Shown in pieces: positions 18,408 to 27,391 of a stretch of DNA of 64,000 bases (positions are counted from its first letter, which is position 1; every line of letters starts with the position of its first letter). The notes under the pieces are model-generated. The model was not told the DNA's origin, ran no database searches, and worked only from the letters and a program-made list of their open reading frames with translations. Origin of the DNA: Maridesulfovibrio ferrireducens (GTDB lineage: Bacteria; Desulfobacterota; Desulfovibrionia; Desulfovibrionales; Desulfovibrionaceae); NCBI RefSeq assembly GCF_016342405.1, contig NZ_JAEINN010000015.1:1-64000 (forward strand). The letters are read 5' to 3'. The translations under genes and the position numbers were made by a program.

Positions 18408-18617
18408 CTAGTCTTTAGCTACCATGACGCTGGATGCCTTGATCATGGCATTGATTGTGTCGCCTTTTTTAAGGCCCATTCTTTCGACAGAGCTTTTGGT
18501 GATGACAGAGGCCACTTCAACTCCGGGTGCAATTGTGATGATTACCTCAGCGCTGACCATGCCGATGGTAATTTCTTTGACTGTGCCGGGGATAAGATTG
18601 CGTGCGCTAATTTGCAT
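18408..18617 (-). CDS. Molbindin-type TOBE (Mop) protein
   Basis: 69 residues, a complete single Mop/TOBE domain: 'ISARNLIPGTVKEI' then 'VSAEVIITIAPGVEVASVITKSSVERMGLKKGDTINAMIKASSVMVA'. These small proteins assemble as hexamers that bind molybdate or tungstate in the cytoplasm and buffer or deliver the oxyanion. Sulfate reducers depend on Mo/W formate dehydrogenases, which fits. It is monocistronic; no modABC transporter lies nearby. Confidence 0.93.
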   Translation of the reverse strand: MQISARNLIPGTVKEITIGMVSAEVIITIAPGVEVASVITKSSVERMGLKKGDTINAMIKASSVMVAKD

Positions 18618-18853
18618 GTTTTTTCCTTTTATCAGTTATAGGTTAATAATATTATTGAATAACAATGCTACATGTCTATCTATGTTTGTTGTTATGTTGA
18701 TATTATTTTTAAAGTCAATGTATTAATATTAAGCGGATATTATCTTCTGTTCGTCTTTTCATTCTTAAGTTGATCTGATCCGACACTCGCATTTTAGACT
18801 TATCTGTCGTATAAGCTTGCATATATTCATATAAAGACCTCCGAGGAGAGATT

Positions 18854-20302
18854 ATGTCTGAAAGTTCTGTGAGCCCGTTTAAGCACCCTAAGCCTTTTTA
18901 TTTACTGTTCTCAATCGAGATGTGGGAAAGGTTCGGTTACTATGGAATGCAGGCTCTTCTGGTCCTGTTTATGGTCAATAAACTGGGGTTCAGCGATGAT
19001 CTGGCTGACACTACTTTCAGTGCTTTTGCGGCGCTTGTTTATGCCTTTATTTGTCTCGGCGGATATGTCGGTGATAAAATTCTGGGGAACAGGCGGACCA
19101 TGTTTTTCGGTGCTGTTGTTCTGACGGTTGGTTACGGACTTCTCGGAATTGATTGCGATAAATTTTTATATCCAGCCCTCGGTATAATTATTGCCGGGAA
19201 CGGCCTTTTTAAGGCGAATCCTTCCGCTCTGGTTTCCAAGCTTTATGAGAAAGGTGACTCCCGTGTGGACGGTGCGTTTACTCTTTATTACATGGCGATA
19301 AATATCGGCTCATTTGCGGCGATGTCTCTTTGTCCGGTTATACAGAAAATGTATGGTTGGAATGCCGGATTTCTTGTTTGCTTCATCGGCATGGGGATAG
19401 CGATAGGTAACTATATAATATTTAGAAGCATACTTGATCCCATCGGATCGGAAGCAGATTTTAAACCTCTTAGTGTGCGGAATTTAGGTCTGACATTGCT
19501 GGGCACTATTTTTGTTGCTTCTATTTCCGCTCTGCTGTTGAAACATTTAGTTGTAGCTCATGAATTGCTTTATGTGGCGGTATTAGTCGTTGCCGGACTT
19601 TTTATGCGCGAAATTTACAGAGCGGAGCCGCATGAGCGTTCTAATTTAATTATTTGCCTGATCCTGATGGTTGAGGCTGTCGTTTTTTTCGCTTTGTATC
19701 AACAGATGCCTACTTCTCTTAATCTTTTTGCCGCAAGAAATGTTCATCTTTCAATTTTCGGAATTCCGGTACAGGCGGCTTCTTTTCAGGCTTTAAATCC
19801 ATTCTGGATAATGGTTATAAGTCCTTTTCTTGCAATGCTTTATACAAAACTTGATAAGTCAGGGAAGGATCTTTCTCTGCCCGGTAAGTTCGCGCTCGGA
19901 ATGATTATGTGTTGTGCGTCTTTTCTGACCTTGGCGCTGGTTGCGCGCTACAGGGCGGATGCCGCCGGATATGTGTCCGGGAACTGGCTGGTTTTAAGTT
20001 ATTGCTTTCAGAGCATAGGGGAACTTTTGGTCAGCGGGCTCGGGTTGGCTATGGTTTCACGCCTTACTCCTGAACGCTCAATGGGGTTTATGATGGGAGC
20101 GTGGTTCATGTTCCAATCAGTCGCGATGGTCCTCGGAGGGTACATCGCAACGCTGGCAAGTGTTCCTAATGGCGGTATTCATGCTACCAAATCTCTTGTT
20201 ATTTATGGCGATTTATTTATGCGTATCGGACTTGTTACCGGCGCTATCGCTCTTGTTATGACGCTTTTTGTTCCGGTGTTGAAAAAATATATTCGGGAGT
20301 GA
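18854..20302 (+). CDS. POT-family proton-coupled oligopeptide transporter
   Basis: 482 residues with 12-14 predicted membrane helices. The first helix carries the POT signature 'ExxERFxYYG' (E22, E25, R26), required for proton coupling. 'FTLYYMAINIGSF' and 'NPFWIMVISPFLA' are further conserved segments of the PTR2/DtpA family. It imports di- and tripeptides with protons across the inner membrane. GGAG lies six bases before the ATG. It is transcribed alone, with a roughly 180-bp gap after it. Confidence 0.93.
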   Translation: MSESSVSPFKHPKPFYLLFSIEMWERFGYYGMQALLVLFMVNKLGFSDDLADTTFSAFAALVYAFICLGGYVGDKILGNRRTMFFGAVVLTVGYGLLGIDCDKFLYPALGIIIAGNGLFKANPSALVSKLYEKGDSRVDGAFTLYYMAINIGSFAAMSLCPVIQKMYGWNAGFLVCFIGMGIAIGNYIIFRSILDPIGSEADFKPLSVRNLGLTLLGTIFVASISALLLKHLVVAHELLYVAVLVVAGLFMREIYRAEPHERSNLIICLILMVEAVVFFALYQQMPTSLNLFAARNVHLSIFGIPVQAASFQALNPFWIMVISPFLAMLYTKLDKSGKDLSLPGKFALGMIMCCASFLTLALVARYRADAAGYVSGNWLVLSYCFQSIGELLVSGLGLAMVSRLTPERSMGFMMGAWFMFQSVAMVLGGYIATLASVPNGGIHATKSLVIYGDLFMRIGLVTGAIALVMTLFVPVLKKYIRE

Positions 20303-20488
20303 TTCCTATTTATATATGATAATTTAGTACTATTCTAAATGTCTTGCCTGTTTCGTAGAAGGTGACTATCTTTAGTACTTAGAAACTTGTTGAATATTAG
20401 CGGAGATTCCCCAAAGAATCCGAACGCGGGTGAAAATAAGGGCTCTGCTTGAACTTACTTAGATAAAATTAATTGTGAGGAGAAAATT

Positions 20489-21220
20489 ATGAGTAGATTT
20501 GGTTCTGCCGGTGCAGTGAGATCTAAACCGGAAATCCTTAATGCTTTTATGCGTGGGGTTTATAACTGGATGAGTCTGGGCCTTTTGATGACAGCCGCTG
20601 TTGCATGGTTTACCGCGTCAACTCCAGCTGTTCTTAATCTGGTTTTTGCTCAGAATGCTGCCGGAGTATATGGGCCGACTATGTTGTTCTGGGTTGCTCT
20701 TGTTGGCGAAATCGGGCTTGTTTTTTATCTGAGCGCCCGCATTAGCAGTCTTTCTGCCAGCGCGGCAACGGGTCTTTTTATGGCCTACAGCGGACTTAAC
20801 GGTTTGACTTTGTCTGTGCTTTTGCTCGCTTACACAGCTTCTTCTATTTTCCAGACATTTCTGGTTACCGCCGGAATGTTTGCGGCTTTGAGTCTTTATG
20901 GTTTGACCACCAAAAAAGATCTTACCGGAATGGGTTCCTTTATGTTTATGGGGCTTTTCGGGATCATTATCGCTTCTGTCGTGAACATGTTTATGCAGAG
21001 TTCTGCTATGGATTTTGTAATTTCTGTTATCGGAGTAATCGTGTTCGCAGGACTTACTGCTTACGATTCTCAGAAACTTAAAGTTATGGGTGAATCGGTT
21101 CCTTCTGGTGACGAAACAGCCCTTAGACGCGGAACAATCATGGGCGCTTTGACGCTCTATCTTGATTTTATCAACTTGTTCCTCTTCCTCTTAAGATTCA
21201 TGGGGACTGCTCGCGATTAG
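20489..21220 (+). CDS. Bax inhibitor-1/YccA-family membrane protein
   Basis: 243 residues and seven hydrophobic helices. Family segments include the N-terminal 'FMRGVYNWMSLGLLMTAAVAWF', 'AYSGLNGLTLS' and the C-terminal 'ALTLYLDFINLFLFLLRFMG' with its conserved Asp. Bacterial homologues (YbhL, YccA, BsYetJ) are pH-dependent calcium leak channels or FtsH modulators. It has a good ribosome-binding site (GAGGAG), is monocistronic and ends at a strong terminator just before lpxK. Confidence 0.93.
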   Translation: MSRFGSAGAVRSKPEILNAFMRGVYNWMSLGLLMTAAVAWFTASTPAVLNLVFAQNAAGVYGPTMLFWVALVGEIGLVFYLSARISSLSASAATGLFMAYSGLNGLTLSVLLLAYTASSIFQTFLVTAGMFAALSLYGLTTKKDLTGMGSFMFMGLFGIIIASVVNMFMQSSAMDFVISVIGVIVFAGLTAYDSQKLKVMGESVPSGDETALRRGTIMGALTLYLDFINLFLFLLRFMGTARD

Positions 21221-21276
21221 TCTTGAATCTGTATTAACGGTGCTGTTTACAGCCGATTCAGGTCAATAATAATATT

Positions 21277-21310
21277 ATCAAAGGGAACCGTCAGGTTCCC
21301 TTTGATTTTT
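21277..21310 (+). terminator. Terminator of the Bax-inhibitor gene
   Basis: A 13-bp perfect stem (21277-21289 with 21294-21306) is followed by TTTTT, only 15 bp before the lpxK start. lpxK transcription past it would need its own promoter or read-through. Confidence 0.85.
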
Positions 21311-21324
21311 CAGGTGATGAAATA

Positions 21325-22437
21325 ATGTCTTTTTTACGTATCGCGCAAAATATTTTAAGTCCTGTTCTTGCCCCTGCCGGGTATGCCTACGGCTCTGTGA
21401 TGGCTTGCCGTGCAAAGCTCTACAAGAGAGATTCTTTCACCCGTTTTAATCCTGCATGTCCGTGTATCTCTGTAGGAAATATCGGTTCCGGCGGAAGCGG
21501 CAAAACTCCCTTGGCAGGTTGGCTTTTAGCTTGGGCGAATAGTCTGGGAATGCAGTCTGTGCTTCTTAGTCGCGGTTATGGAGCATCTCCTTCAAAGCTT
21601 CCTTATCTGGTCACAGCTGAAAGTTCTGTTGAAGAATCCGGGGACGAGCCTTTGATGCTTGCTTCTGAAAATCCTTATGCGCGGGTTGTTGTTGATCCTA
21701 TCCGTATTCGTTCAGGTAAATGGGCGACTGATCAATTTAAGCCGGATTTAATGGTGCTTGATGACGGATTTCAGCATATGGCTGTCCGGCGTGATTTGGA
21801 TTTTGTTTTAATGACACCGGATGATTTTAGCGATGGATGGAATAAGGTTATTCCGCGCGGAACATGGCGCGAAGGTCAAAAGGCACTTGGGCGGGCAGAT
21901 GTCTTTTTTGTTAAGAGTCCGGCTGGCGATTTCAATTCCATGAAAGATCTTATAAAAGAGAAACTCGGTAAATATAAAAAACCTGTTTTCCAATTTAATT
22001 TGCAAGCCGAGGGACTTAGACTTTTGAATGGTGAAGATTCACTTCCGTTTGGTAGTGATAAGTATTTGCTGGTTTCAGGTATCGGCAAACCTGAACAGTT
22101 CAGTAGAGACAGCAGTGAATTTATGGGTCAAATCGCTTCAGAACATATGATATTTAAGGATCATCATCCGTATAATGCGCAGGATGTTAAGATGATCAGG
22201 CAGAAAGCCGTGCAAGTCGGCGCTGCAAAAATAATATGCACTCCGAAAGATGCAGTTAAGCTTCGTAAATTAGGTTGCGAAGAATTTTATACTATTAATC
22301 TGCATGTAGAATTTGAAGAATCAATTTTCTTTGACGGAACCAAGTCTTGTGCCCCTAATATCGGGCCGGTCAGCTTTGCCGGCTGGTGGAACAGAGAACG
22401 GCTTGCACAAGCGTATAAAAGTAGAAACAGACAATAA
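21325..22437 (+). CDS. lpxK: Tetraacyldisaccharide 4'-kinase
   Basis: 370 residues. LpxK phosphorylates the 4' position of the lipid A disaccharide at the inner membrane, the sixth step of the Raetz pathway. The Walker A 'GNIGSGGSGKTPL' (about residues 51-62) and the following 'LLSRGYGA' are diagnostic, as are 'VLDDGFQHMAVRRDLD' and the C-terminal 'KDHHPYNAQD'. An N-terminal hydrophobic helix gives membrane association. The stop codon is doubled (TAATAA), and the in-frame sequence after it still looks coding for 24 codons. rnr follows 113 bp later on the same strand. Confidence 0.96.
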   Translation: MSFLRIAQNILSPVLAPAGYAYGSVMACRAKLYKRDSFTRFNPACPCISVGNIGSGGSGKTPLAGWLLAWANSLGMQSVLLSRGYGASPSKLPYLVTAESSVEESGDEPLMLASENPYARVVVDPIRIRSGKWATDQFKPDLMVLDDGFQHMAVRRDLDFVLMTPDDFSDGWNKVIPRGTWREGQKALGRADVFFVKSPAGDFNSMKDLIKEKLGKYKKPVFQFNLQAEGLRLLNGEDSLPFGSDKYLLVSGIGKPEQFSRDSSEFMGQIASEHMIFKDHHPYNAQDVKMIRQKAVQVGAAKIICTPKDAVKLRKLGCEEFYTINLHVEFEESIFFDGTKSCAPNIGPVSFAGWWNRERLAQAYKSRNRQ

Positions 22438-22550
22438 TAAGAACGTATCAAAATAGAAATTACTAAAGAAATTTTTAAAGAAATTCAAAAATATGCGGCC
22501 AAAAGAGCTGCTTAATAAAATCAAAACAATTTAGAATCAGGATATATATC

Positions 22551-24818
22551 ATGGGTAAAAAGAAACATTCCAAGAATCCCGGCGTAATTAAGCCGTTTGA
22601 AGTAGTGAAAATTTTACGCAAAAGCGAGAAACCTCTTTCAGGTGGTGAAATTCAGAAAAGGCTGGGATTGACAAAACGTCATCGTAAGTTTGTGAAAGAG
22701 TTGCTTGTTGCACTGGTTGATGAAGGAAAAATAGTCAAGGCTGGAAGTGCTTACGGCCTCCTTGAAAAGATGAATATGATTACCGGAAAGCTTCAGGTTC
22801 AGAGGTCCGGTGCGGCTTTTGTTCTGCCGGATGAAAAAGGGCGCAAGGATATTTTCATTCGTCCTAAATCAATGAATGAAGCATGGCACGGAGATAGAGT
22901 TTCGGTTGCAATTTTAAGCGCCAATAGTGGTGGTAAAAATCCCGAAGGGCGTGTTCTCAGTGTGCTTGAAAGAGGGAAACAGGTTTTCCCTGTAAGAGTT
23001 GTCCGTGCGACCGGAGCAACTGCGTTGCTTTGTAATCCCACAGATCCGAAGCTCAATTTCGGGATAGTGGTTGAACCGAGCGAAGCTGTAAAAAGTCCAT
23101 CATTGGCGAGCGCAAAGTTAGAAAAATCCGTCCTTAATAAAGCAGGTGTTGACTCAACTGTAGCTTCATCAAAGGAACAGTCTTTTGACTATTCAAAGGT
23201 TTCCCGCGGAGATATTTTACTCGTTGCTCCCGGTGAACGGATTCATGCAAATTTGTGGAAAGGTAAAATTCTTAAGTATCTTGGACGTGAAGATGATGTT
23301 CTTGTGCAGGAAGCGATAGTTAAGGCTAATAATGGAGTTCCGACCGAATTTCCTGAAAAAGCGTTGGAACAGGCTGGTTCTCTACCGGATCGTCCGAGTG
23401 AGGAAGATTTTAAATCCCGCGAAGATATGCGCGAGATTCAGTTTGTCACTATTGACGGCGCGACCGCAAAAGATTTTGACGATGCTATTCATGTTGAAAC
23501 AACAGCGAAGGGTTACAGACTCAGAGTCGCAATTGCGGACGTAAGCCATTACGTTGCAATGAATTCTCCGATGGATCGAGAAGCAGGTAAACGCGCTAAT
23601 TCCTATTATTTCCCTAAATCTGTTGAACCTATGTTCCCTGAAGCACTCAGTAACGGGCTTTGCAGTCTTAATCCGAATGTTGAACGGCTTGCGATGAATG
23701 CAACAATTGAGTTCGACAAAAACGGTGTTCCGCTATCTTCGAAATTTGCTTCGGTGGTAATCCGCAGTCATGCACGATTGACCTACAATCAGGTCTACAA
23801 AGCAATTATTCAGGGAGATGAAGAGGAACGCGCTAAGATTTCTGATGTTGTTCCTATGCTGGAAGTTGCGGAAAAACTGGCCCTTCAAATCAATGCAAGA
23901 AGGAAGGAACGGGGCAGTCTTGATTTTGATCTGCCAGAGCCGGAAATTCTTTTTAATTTGCAGGGTGAAACAGTGGATATCTGCCCGAGAGTCCGCAACT
24001 TTGCACATCAGATAATTGAAGAGTTTATGATCGCAGCTAACGAAGCTGTGGCTGAATTTTTGACTGCGCGTGAAATGCCTTGCCTATATCGCGTGCATCC
24101 CGGTCCTGATCCTCAGAAGTTGACCAATTTCTTTAAGGTATTGAAGAAAATGGGTGTCGCCAACGATATCCCTGACCCCATAACTCCACAATCTTTGCAG
24201 AAGGTTCTTCAGAGCGCAGACGGGGCGGATCAGGAATTTCTGGTGAGCAGAATGCTGATAAGATCCATGAAGCAGGCTAAGTACGAACCTGGAAATGAAG
24301 GTCATTTCGGGCTGGCTTCAGATTGTTACTGTCATTTCACTTCGCCGATCAGACGTTATGCCGACCTTGCCGTGCACAGATCGTTGAAGGTTGCTCTCGG
24401 TGATCAGCATCAACCGATGCATGCTCAAAAGCAATTGACAGGCCTTGGGTCACATCTGAGCGCACGTGAGCGTGTTGCAATGGAAGCTGAGCGTGAAATC
24501 CTTAAGCGTCTGACCATTATTTTTCTTAAAGATAAAGTCGGAGAACAATTTACCGGCATTATTTCATCTATGGCAGAGTTCGGATTCTGGGTAGAATTCC
24601 AAGAAGTTATGGCAGAAGGTATGATCAGACTGGCTAGTCTAAGTGATGACTATTATACTTTCTGGGCTGACCGTCAGATGATTGTGGGTGAACGTTCGGG
24701 TAAGGCTTTCAGATTGGGACAGAAAGTTATTGTAAAGCTTGACTCTGTGAGTCTTGAGTTACTTGAAGCCAACTTGTCGATAGTGGAAGGCGGAGAAAAT
24801 TTTAAAAAGTTTGTCTAG
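22551..24818 (+). CDS. rnr: Ribonuclease R
   Basis: 755 residues. RNase R is a processive 3'-5' exoribonuclease that degrades structured RNA and takes part in rRNA and tmRNA-linked decay. Domains in order: winged-helix N-terminus (about 10-75), cold-shock OB domains (about 80-250), the RNB catalytic domain beginning near residue 285 with the metal-binding 'IDGATAKDFDDAIHVE', and a C-terminal S1 domain (about 660-740). The terminal Lys-rich tail of E. coli RNase R is missing. Its stop codon shares bases with the stop of the convergent small gene. Confidence 0.97.
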   Translation: MGKKKHSKNPGVIKPFEVVKILRKSEKPLSGGEIQKRLGLTKRHRKFVKELLVALVDEGKIVKAGSAYGLLEKMNMITGKLQVQRSGAAFVLPDEKGRKDIFIRPKSMNEAWHGDRVSVAILSANSGGKNPEGRVLSVLERGKQVFPVRVVRATGATALLCNPTDPKLNFGIVVEPSEAVKSPSLASAKLEKSVLNKAGVDSTVASSKEQSFDYSKVSRGDILLVAPGERIHANLWKGKILKYLGREDDVLVQEAIVKANNGVPTEFPEKALEQAGSLPDRPSEEDFKSREDMREIQFVTIDGATAKDFDDAIHVETTAKGYRLRVAIADVSHYVAMNSPMDREAGKRANSYYFPKSVEPMFPEALSNGLCSLNPNVERLAMNATIEFDKNGVPLSSKFASVVIRSHARLTYNQVYKAIIQGDEEERAKISDVVPMLEVAEKLALQINARRKERGSLDFDLPEPEILFNLQGETVDICPRVRNFAHQIIEEFMIAANEAVAEFLTAREMPCLYRVHPGPDPQKLTNFFKVLKKMGVANDIPDPITPQSLQKVLQSADGADQEFLVSRMLIRSMKQAKYEPGNEGHFGLASDCYCHFTSPIRRYADLAVHRSLKVALGDQHQPMHAQKQLTGLGSHLSARERVAMEAEREILKRLTIIFLKDKVGEQFTGIISSMAEFGFWVEFQEVMAEGMIRLASLSDDYYTFWADRQMIVGERSGKAFRLGQKVIVKLDSVSLELLEANLSIVEGGENFKKFV

Positions 24819-25114
24819 TTTTTGGCATTTTTTTCTAAGTATCTGACTATTTTGCAAAAAATTGTTAAAGTGCATATCTTTTCGTCTACTTCACAGTTGA
24901 ATACGTCGTCAGCTTCGGCCACGGTGTTAAGAGCTTCATACACTTTAACGAGAGATTCCTGCGTATCATTACCGAATAGGTCTTTAATCATGCGCAGGAG
25001 CTCCGGTGGAGCTTCTGGGGTTAGATTCAGGATTACCCCGGAATCTCCGAAGTCAAAGTCGAAGTATCCTGCGTATTCGGCTGCAATATCTTGCATGTCT
25101 CTATCCTTGGTCAT
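24815..25114 (-). CDS. Small acidic cytoplasmic protein, unknown
   Basis: 99 residues, rich in Asp/Glu, with no signal or membrane segment. The central part reads 'EAPPELLRMIKDLFGNDTQESLVKVYEALNTV' and the end carries two cysteines ('FNCEVDEKICTLTIFCKIV'). No family is recognised. GGAG lies eight bases before the ATG at 25114; an ATG at 25096 also has an acceptable AAGGA site, so the start is uncertain. It converges on rnr, the two stop codons overlapping in a single CTAG. Confidence 0.65.
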   Translation of the reverse strand: MTKDRDMQDIAAEYAGYFDFDFGDSGVILNLTPEAPPELLRMIKDLFGNDTQESLVKVYEALNTVAEADDVFNCEVDEKICTLTIFCKIVRYLEKNAKN

Positions 25115-25223
25115 GAAATAAACTCCAAGTAATTTTTCTTTTGATATAAAAAGACATTACTACAACCCTAGATGTTTGAAAAGTGCTCTATCGTTATAAA
25201 ATGGTTGCGATATTGTTTTGTCT

Positions 25224-25244
25224 AAGTTAACTATAAGTGAACTT
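25224..25244. promoter_or_regulatory. Candidate operator of the S24 repressor
   Basis: An imperfect palindrome of two 8-base arms around TATAA (7 of 8 arm positions symmetric) lies 33 bp before the repressor ATG. It overlaps a TATAAG that could be its -10 box. Autoregulation through this site is an inference. Confidence 0.4.
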
Positions 25245-25276
25245 GTATGTTAAACTTTGATTGATTTGAGGGCGTA

Positions 25277-25933
25277 ATGCAAACCAAAGATTTTGATTCA
25301 TTTTTTGAGAGGCTGCGGGAGCAGACAGATATTTCAACTCAGGCTCAGTTGGCTCGCGAACTCGGAGTCGGGCGAGCTGCGGTGTCCTTGGTTAAAAAAA
25401 AAGGGGCCGTTCCTCCTCGTTGGATATTGGATTTGTCGGTGCGCTATAATATAGATTCAACATGGCTTGAATCGGGGCTTGGCTTGCCTCATTCCGAAGA
25501 AAGCGCAGAAGCGTTTGCGGAAGACTTTACGAGAGTTCCGAAAGTTGCGGCCCGACTGTCAGCCGGCGGCGGATCTTTTGAGACAGGTGGGGAAATTGAA
25601 GGTTATTACGCATTTCATAAAAACTGGATAAGTTCTAAGGGTAACCCCGCTAATATGGTTTTGATGGAAGTGTACGGAAACAGCATGGAGCCCGAACTTA
25701 AAGCGGGAGATATCGTGCTGCTTGATCAATCCAAGCAGAGCATTCTTGCGGGTGGTATTTATGCCATCGGCGTTGAAGATACTGTAATGGTTAAGCGGGT
25801 TGAAAAGCGCCCGGGACAGGTTGTTCTTCATAGTGATAACACCGACTATTCGCCTATTTTTCTTGGCGGAGATGAGCTTGAAAATGTAAGAGTTCTCGGT
25901 CAGGTTGTCTGGGCGTCACGCGAATATCAGTAA
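25277..25933 (+). CDS. CI/LexA-like repressor with S24 peptidase domain
   Basis: 218 residues. The N-terminus (about 1-70) is a phage-CI-type helix-turn-helix ('STQAQLARELGVGRAAVSLVKKKG'). Residues 120-215 are a LexA/CI peptidase domain with catalytic S136 in 'GNSMEP' and K173 in 'VMVKRVEK', and a plausible Ala-Gly autocleavage bond at A96-G97. RecA-stimulated self-cleavage would relieve repression of its targets during DNA damage. No integrase or phage genes lie nearby, so it is probably a domesticated or host-level regulator. GAGGG precedes the ATG. A terminator follows at 25961. Confidence 0.88.
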   Translation: MQTKDFDSFFERLREQTDISTQAQLARELGVGRAAVSLVKKKGAVPPRWILDLSVRYNIDSTWLESGLGLPHSEESAEAFAEDFTRVPKVAARLSAGGGSFETGGEIEGYYAFHKNWISSKGNPANMVLMEVYGNSMEPELKAGDIVLLDQSKQSILAGGIYAIGVEDTVMVKRVEKRPGQVVLHSDNTDYSPIFLGGDELENVRVLGQVVWASREYQ

Positions 25934-25960
25934 AATAATCGTTTTTTTTTAATTTTGTTT

Positions 25961-26003
25961 AAGCGGGATTGTTAAGCTGTTGAGCTGCAATCTCGCTTTT
26001 TTT
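25961..26003 (+). terminator. Terminator of the S24 repressor gene
   Basis: An 11-bp stem with one G-T pair (25961-25971 with 25988-25998), containing a small internal AGCT/AGCT stem, is followed by a run of seven T. Confidence 0.85.
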
Positions 26004-26056
26004 ATGGATATTTTTTTAGAGTAGTTAAATATTTTAATTGTTGTGTTTATTTTTAG

Positions 26057-26085
26057 TTGACACCTGTGTTGTGTTATGGTTGATT
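26057..26085 (+). promoter_or_regulatory. Candidate promoter of the zinc-ribbon gene
   Basis: A perfect -35 TTGACA (26057-26062) lies 17 bp before a weak -10 (TTGATT, 26080-26085), about 80 bp before the ATG. Confidence 0.4.
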
Positions 26086-26163
26086 TGAGTCGTCACATGT
26101 CAAGAGTTTCGGAGGGAGGGTGATTCCTTCCATGTAAAAAAAATCACGGTCAGGAGAGTTGTT

Positions 26164-26331
26164 ATGCAGGAAAGATATTGCAAGTGCGGAAATCAGGTCA
26201 TTGTTCAGTATCAGAATAAAAGATCTGAAGATTGGTTTACACGTTTCTGGATAATGGGGTCCACTTTCGGCAAAACTGTAAGAGTTTGTCCGCATTGTGG
26301 AAACCCGCTTAATATTGACAGCCTAAAGTAA
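26164..26331 (+). CDS. 55-residue zinc-ribbon microprotein
   Basis: A short gene with a good ribosome-binding site (AGGAGAG, six bases before ATG). The protein begins MQERYCKCGNQ and ends near CPHCGNPLNI, giving two CxC/CxxC knuckles (C6, C8 and C45, C48) about 37 residues apart, as in small zinc ribbons. The region between is polar with two Trp residues. Its binding partner is unknown. It stands alone between the S24 repressor terminator and the UPF0489 gene. Confidence 0.7.
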   Translation: MQERYCKCGNQVIVQYQNKRSEDWFTRFWIMGSTFGKTVRVCPHCGNPLNIDSLK

Positions 26332-26633
26332 GAACTTTTTTAAATTGAATTTTAAAAGAAAATAAAAATTTATAAATTTTCGGTAAACTTCCCCCCTGTT
26401 GTTTACCGGGAAAGTGACTGCCACTTATATTCCTTACACTCCGGTTCTATTTTCTTTCTGATTAGTATGCCGTCGTTCTGGCGGCATACTAATTGAGCCG
26501 GTATTTTAAGAAGTTTATATCGTACAGTCTGCTTTCAAGAGATTGTGTTTATCTATTTGAATAATCTAACCCTTTCCTTTTCAATCTCCCAAATGTATGA
26601 ATTAAAAAAGTAGATATGATTTTGGAGGAATAT
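26332..26633. other. Gap with two hairpins
   Basis: A 302-bp AT-rich gap. It holds an 8-bp inverted repeat with a C-rich loop (26381-26388 with 26401-26408) and a perfect 12-bp stem (26461-26472 with 26482-26493). Neither has a T run, so they are not typical intrinsic terminators. The last 100 bp should carry the promoter of the UPF0489 gene. No ORF is credible. Confidence 0.5.
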
Positions 26634-27368
26634 ATGGGCGAGTGGATAGTATATTTTCAGGGGCGTAATCATTCAACCGCAATAAAGCTTAATTTTTTGT
26701 GGAAAGATCATAATATCTTTATAATGGATAATCACCGGGCTGCGCTTTGGTGCTGGCTTTCCAGTATAAAAGATCATCCAGATGTTGGCTTGTTTCATGT
26801 TGATAGACATTATGACGCTTTATTTTCTGTGAAAGATTATGTTCATTTTCCTCACGAAGATTTTAATTCGCTTAGCATTGATGAATATCTTTCCTGTGGT
26901 TATGATAATGATTTTTTTGCGGTAACACCGCTTTTCAGGTGGGATAACTATCTGGGTTTATTTATTGAAAAATATCGTAATCAAGTTAGGGAGTGGGCTT
27001 TCGCCACGCATGGAAAAGGTGCCGCTCCAAAAGATATTCCTTTCGCAGCATACGAACCTTGGGAGTTTCCTGCGGGGCTTTATGAACTGAAGGGAAAATG
27101 GATTTTCAATCTTGATCTTGATTATTTTTTTGGAAGAATGAGCAGCGGTAAGATGGAAAGGTTGTTTACTGATGTGTATGTTCGGGATTTTTCCAAAGCC
27201 TTACGTGCCGGTCTTGATTCTGGTGTAATTGTGGCCTTGACGGTGAGTTTAAGCCCTGAATGCGCTGGAGGATGGGAAGGAACAGAAGAAGTCCTTAAGC
27301 TGATCACCGAAGGACTTGAAATAGATTTCAGCCTGCCTGCATCTCCTGATCTCGAACATTCAATATGA
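26634..27368 (+). CDS. UPF0489-family protein
   Basis: 244 residues from the ATG at 26634, which has GGAGG six bases upstream; an earlier in-frame ATG at 26616 would lie before that site. It shows the UPF0489 pattern: 'MDNHRAALWCW', 'LFHVDRHYDAL' and 'FNLDLDYFFG', His/Asp clusters placed like the metal ligands of the arginase/deacetylase fold. A metal-dependent hydrolase activity is therefore plausible, but none is established for the family. The C-terminal part continues 'VALTVSLSPECAGGWEGTEEVL'. It is monocistronic. Confidence 0.75.
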   Translation: MGEWIVYFQGRNHSTAIKLNFLWKDHNIFIMDNHRAALWCWLSSIKDHPDVGLFHVDRHYDALFSVKDYVHFPHEDFNSLSIDEYLSCGYDNDFFAVTPLFRWDNYLGLFIEKYRNQVREWAFATHGKGAAPKDIPFAAYEPWEFPAGLYELKGKWIFNLDLDYFFGRMSSGKMERLFTDVYVRDFSKALRAGLDSGVIVALTVSLSPECAGGWEGTEEVLKLITEGLEIDFSLPASPDLEHSI

Positions 27369-27391
27369 ATAAAGGTAAAAAAACTAAAAAT

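Noticed and set aside
25277-25933. Prophage remnant
   Set aside because: Only the repressor is phage-like; flanking genes are ordinary and no attachment-site repeats were seen.
26461-26493. Terminator after the zinc-ribbon gene
   Set aside because: A perfect 12-bp stem, but no T run on either strand; listed only as a hairpin.
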